Of a DNA stretch of 64,000 bases, positions 60,955-64,000 are shown in pieces. The translations under genes were made by a program, and so were the position numbers. Below the pieces are notes generated by a model. That model had not been told where the DNA came from. It ran no database searches and worked only from the letters and a program-made list of their open reading frames with translations. Position 1 is the stretch's first letter. Each line of letters begins with the position of its first letter. This stretch comes from Sipunculus nudus (lineage: Eukaryota > Annelida > Sipuncula > Golfingiida > Sipunculidae), in contig CM049317.1 of NCBI GenBank assembly GCA_026874595.1, positions 34,365,401 through 34,429,400 of the forward strand. Direction: 5' to 3'.

Positions 60955-61945
60955 CATAAGACCTAGAAACTACTAACTGTACATCCAGGGAGGTCCTAGG
61001 AAAATCTCCATGTAAACCTGAAATGAGGTCATGTAACCTATATTTTGTTTCCTACGAGCCGAAAACATAATTTTGAGCACCCAGACAGTCAGACAGGGCA
61101 CAAATTGTATCCATCAGGCCTAGAATATTCTAACAATACATTAAGGGAAGTCCTAGGGAAATGTACTTGGAAACCTAAATAAGGTCACTGTGACCTATAT
61201 TCTGCAACGTCTGAAAAGATCTCATGTAAACATGCTGGATTGTAGATGGGGACAAATCGTATTTTTTTCGGTCTAGAATCTTCTAAAACGATATCCTGGG
61301 GGTTTCTAGGCAAATCACCTTGAAAACCTGACATTAGATGATGGTGGCCTATATTTTATAACCTGCGGGCCGAAACCATGATTTTGAGCACCCAGACTGT
61401 CAGATGGGGCACGAATTGTACCCATTAGGCCTCGAATGCTAAAAGTGACATTAAGTGACATGCAAATGTCCTTAGAAACCTGATATAAGGCCATTGTGAC
61501 CTATATTCTGAGACCTATAAAAGAAAAGATGTCATATGAACACCCTGAATTTCAGAAGGGGCAAATTGTTTGTAGTACGCCTAGAATATTCTAACGTTAC
61601 ATTTAGGGAGGTCCTAGGCAAATATCCTTGGAAATCTTAAATTAGATCACTGTGACCTATATTCCGCGACCTCCAGGGCAAAAACAGGATCTTGTGCACC
61701 CAGAAAGTCAGACATGGCAAAAAATTCTAAGACGTCAATGATAAATGTCCTTGGAAACCTGAAATAAGGTCACCATGACTAATATTCTGTGACCTATAGG
61801 CTGAAAATAGTTTTGAGCATCCAGACAGTTAGACATGGCAAAAAATTGTATCCATTAGGGCTAGAATCTTCTAACGTAGCATTCAGGGATGTCCTAGGCA
61901 AATGTCCTTGGAAACTTAAAATTAGGTCACTGAAACCTATAATGT
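60955..61945. repeat. Satellite array S, copy 2 (~155-bp unit)
   Basis: About six degenerate units carry the same words as 15840-17112. GGGAGGTCCTAGG-like landmarks recur near 60986, 61143, 61295, 61602 and 61885. Individual units have the GCCGAAAACAT...GAGCACCCAGACAGTCAGA and TTGGAAACCTGAAAT...GGTCACTGTGACCTAT blocks. Confidence 0.85.
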
Positions 61946-63119
61946 AGCTTTCTTGGTAGCGGGGTCAATGGGTCTGTTCCGATTGAATGGATTAGGGTCT
62001 CTGTTGCTCCCGTTGAGACACCATCTTGGTTGCTAGAAAGCTGACTCCAAGCTCCAGTTTTGGATTGTATCTGGTTCTGTTTCATGATGAATTGCTTTTA
62101 TTGGAGCATATAGCTCCTTATCGTTAAATGTATAAATCTTTATTAGCGGTGTTGAGAGATGACTACTCACCTTATTTCGACCGAGCGGGAGTAGAAGCCG
62201 ATGGTTGCTCGGAGTCCCTGATACATTTGGGGCTGTCGTTGGTATCCTGCTGTTAACTTTTTTTAGCAGGTCTTCAACTGCCTTAATCGAAAAGTTCCTC
62301 TGACAGCGGGAAATCCAGGATTTGGAGATGTCATTATATCTCAGAGAGAGCAAGGTCTTCTATTCAAGCAAAGCCTTGTTTGCTAGCAAGATCATTGAAT
62401 ATCGTCGATTCTGTATCGATTTGGAAATCCGATATTGAGTTATCGTTCCCAATGTCTCAAGAATGTTTTGAGCGGTAGTTTAACACGGGATTTCCTAAAC
62501 GTTGATATGTATAGCTAGTACAACACGCCACGGGGTCACTACCGACTGAGCGAAAATAAAAGAAACACACACAGCTCCTGATACGGGGTCGTGTCAGATT
62601 TTAGCATCATACACTTGAAGACAGGTTTGTCACCTTGGTATAATCGAAATCCGTCCAAATGCAGAATTGATCATTAAAATCCCAGGCGTTTATTTTCAAG
62701 GGTGAAATGCACATATCGCCAAGTTTAATAATAGAAAGGCTTAATCCCGCATTAATCATAGAAACGGACCAAAATGTGAACTTCAGTTCTGAAAAAGCGG
62801 GATTTTGTTAATGCTGATGCTTACTTGCCGCTTTTTCTCTGCCAACTTATGTATTCCAGCCTGTGGTTAGTGACATTCAGATCAGTAGCGCACCTTACCG
62901 CCTTATAATTTACGAAGGGTATTCCATCCTATATTAACTCCATATTCACTGATGTAAATATACACTCAACAGTCAATTTCCAGTTGAAACGACTAGGGAA
63001 CAATTAAAGATAGAGCTTTTTTCGGGAACTGACCGGGACACAGGATATTCTCCTGAAAAATATCCATATTGTACACAGGCTGAATATAAAATGGTATGGT
63101 CATTATTTATATTTGGCAG
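61946..63119. other. Intron before VWA 2, no feature recognised
   Basis: The - strand frame 62033-62353 (106 codons) has mixed composition but no recognised domain. AGCTTTCTTGGTAGC near 61946 and TTGCTAGAAAGCT near 62029 are weakly inverted and bracket about 95 bp. Confidence 0.4.
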
Positions 63120-63692
63120 TTGGACCGTGCGGCCATCGCGTGGACCTGGCTTTGGTGGTTGATTCTTCAGCGTCTGTTGGTGAAGAACAGTGGGAAATTC
63201 TGATGGATCACATCTATGACCAGGTGGACATACTGGATGTTTCGAGGAATGGAGCCCGTGTGGCCATGATACAGTACTCAACCTCTGCATCTGTCATTTT
63301 CGACTTAAGTACATATACAGATAAGGAAGATGTCTTGAGCACCCTCCGGTCAGTGTCGTATTCCCCTGGAGCCACAAACACCCAGGAGGCTTTGAGATTA
63401 ATGAGAACAGTCATATCTGGTGAACTGTCATCTGGCGACAGAAAGAAAGTTCCAAACGTGTGTCTTCTTTACACGGGCGGGGGCCACAACATCGAGCCTG
63501 AAAACACCTATGACGAAGCTCTAAAGGCAAAAGCTGACGGCATTTACGTCATAGCAGTTTTGGCGACTCCGGACCACAACAGGACGGTGCTTGAAGACCT
63601 TGCGTTTGACGAGACTCTGGTGCATTCCCCTGAAAATATAACATTGATTGAAGGACAGATAGGAGAAATCGCTAACTTGAAATGCAAATCAG
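63120..63692 (+). CDS. Gene B, exon: von Willebrand factor A domain 2 (altered MIDAS)
   Basis: Acceptor TTTGGCAG at 63119 and donor TCAG|GTAAGT; 573 bp (191 codons), phase 1-1. The lead is GPCGHRVD, then LALVVDSSASVG (MIDAS DxSxS) and TNTQEAL (MIDAS threonine). Where VWA 1 has ITDGESN this domain has YTGGGHN: the MIDAS aspartate codon is GGC at 63476-63478. The GGGHNIEPENT stretch aligns with ESNIQPENT of VWA 1, so the two are paralogues. Leading and trailing cysteines (CGH..., ...LKCKS) can pair. Two sequons (NRT, NIT) are present. Loss of the aspartate should weaken metal-dependent binding. The exon runs directly toward a lysine-rich exon, unlike gene A, where a TSR does. Confidence 0.94.
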
Positions 63693-63982
63693 GTAAGTTT
63701 CACTCAATTATAAATACGTGTAAAATAGTTAAATAAGAAAACACAAATCATTGTATTCATGTTACTGTGACATATACATATGCATTAATATTGCAGTTTC
63801 CCATATTTTGTGTTTATTGAAAGCATACAGTGTAGTCGGGGAGGTCAAATATATAACGGTAAAAGCGGATTATCATAATGATGTAGATCATGTAGATCAA
63901 TGAAACATCAGTAAAAATGACTGTGTAACTTTAAAAAATGTAAAAATGATAAAAATGATTATTTTTAATCTTCCTTTTAAAG

Positions 63983-64000
63983 GATGCAGCGATAAAAAGA
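63983..64000 (+). CDS. Gene B, start of lysine-rich exon (cut by window end)
   Basis: The intron end CTTCCTTTTAAAG at 63970-63982, with the A-rich stretch before it, matches the intron end before gene A's lysine-rich exon (6631-6643). The phase-1 start reads Gly-Cys-Ser-Asp-Lys-Lys. Six codons are too few for a domain call, but the shared acceptor and the Lys/Ser start make a paralogous tail likely. Confidence 0.72.

Noticed and set aside
61946-62041. Short inverted-repeat MITE (AGCTTTC...GAAAGCT)
   Set aside because: Only about 8-10 terminal bases pair, and there is no second copy in the window.

Overview
The window is animal nuclear DNA: AT-rich, gene-poor, with small exons between GT/AG introns and many repeats. 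tRNA-derived SINEs, a Ty3/gypsy-type element with integrase upstream of reverse transcriptase, and secreted TSR/VWA proteins with a low-complexity lysine tail suggest a marine lophotrochozoan, most likely a mollusc. That placement is inference; nothing here fixes the species.

The host content is two tandem paralogous genes on the + strand. Gene A enters from the left and ends here: a thrombospondin type 1 repeat (TSR) exon at 302-448, a TSR exon at 5461-5607, and a terminal lysine/serine-rich exon at 6644-7731. A decayed tandem copy of its 3' end lies at 8264-8680. Gene B starts near 21.34 kb with a TATA box, a CRE and an inverted CCAAT box. It has a signal-peptide exon (21389-21464), four TSR exons (28476, 32502, 33026, 40682), a VWA exon (49837-50436), five TSR exons (51438, 52707, 53571, 54424, 55997), a second VWA exon (63120-63692), and the first bases of a lysine-rich exon (63983) that leaves the window. 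Every internal exon is symmetrical phase 1-1, and the joined frame stays open for about 887 codons. The predicted product is a secreted modular protein: signal peptide, TSR x4, VWA, TSR x5, VWA, Lys-rich tail.

The TSR exons spread as exon-plus-intron cassettes. The cassettes at 302, 5461 and 51438 carry the same SINE at the same place downstream of the exon, and the three exons at 52707-54588 are a younger triplication with a period of about 0.86 kb.

The rest is mobile or repetitive. It includes: a decayed Gmr1-like LTR retrotransposon with pol order PR-INT-RT-RH on the - strand (35950-40496) and two related solo LTRs; a DIRS/Ngaro-like reverse transcriptase remnant (about 57.46-58.08 kb, - strand); at least eight copies of one tRNA-derived SINE and parts of two other tRNA-like elements; two MITEs with GCGGATC termini; an inverted dispersed-repeat pair; two arrays of the same ~155-bp satellite 44 kb apart; a 2.6-kb minisatellite with higher-order structure; a possible fold-back element (43.7-49.0 kb); and many long G/C homopolymer runs. 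The retroelement coding regions lie antisense to gene B.

No ribosomal RNA, functional tRNA, CRISPR array or bacterial-type operon was seen.
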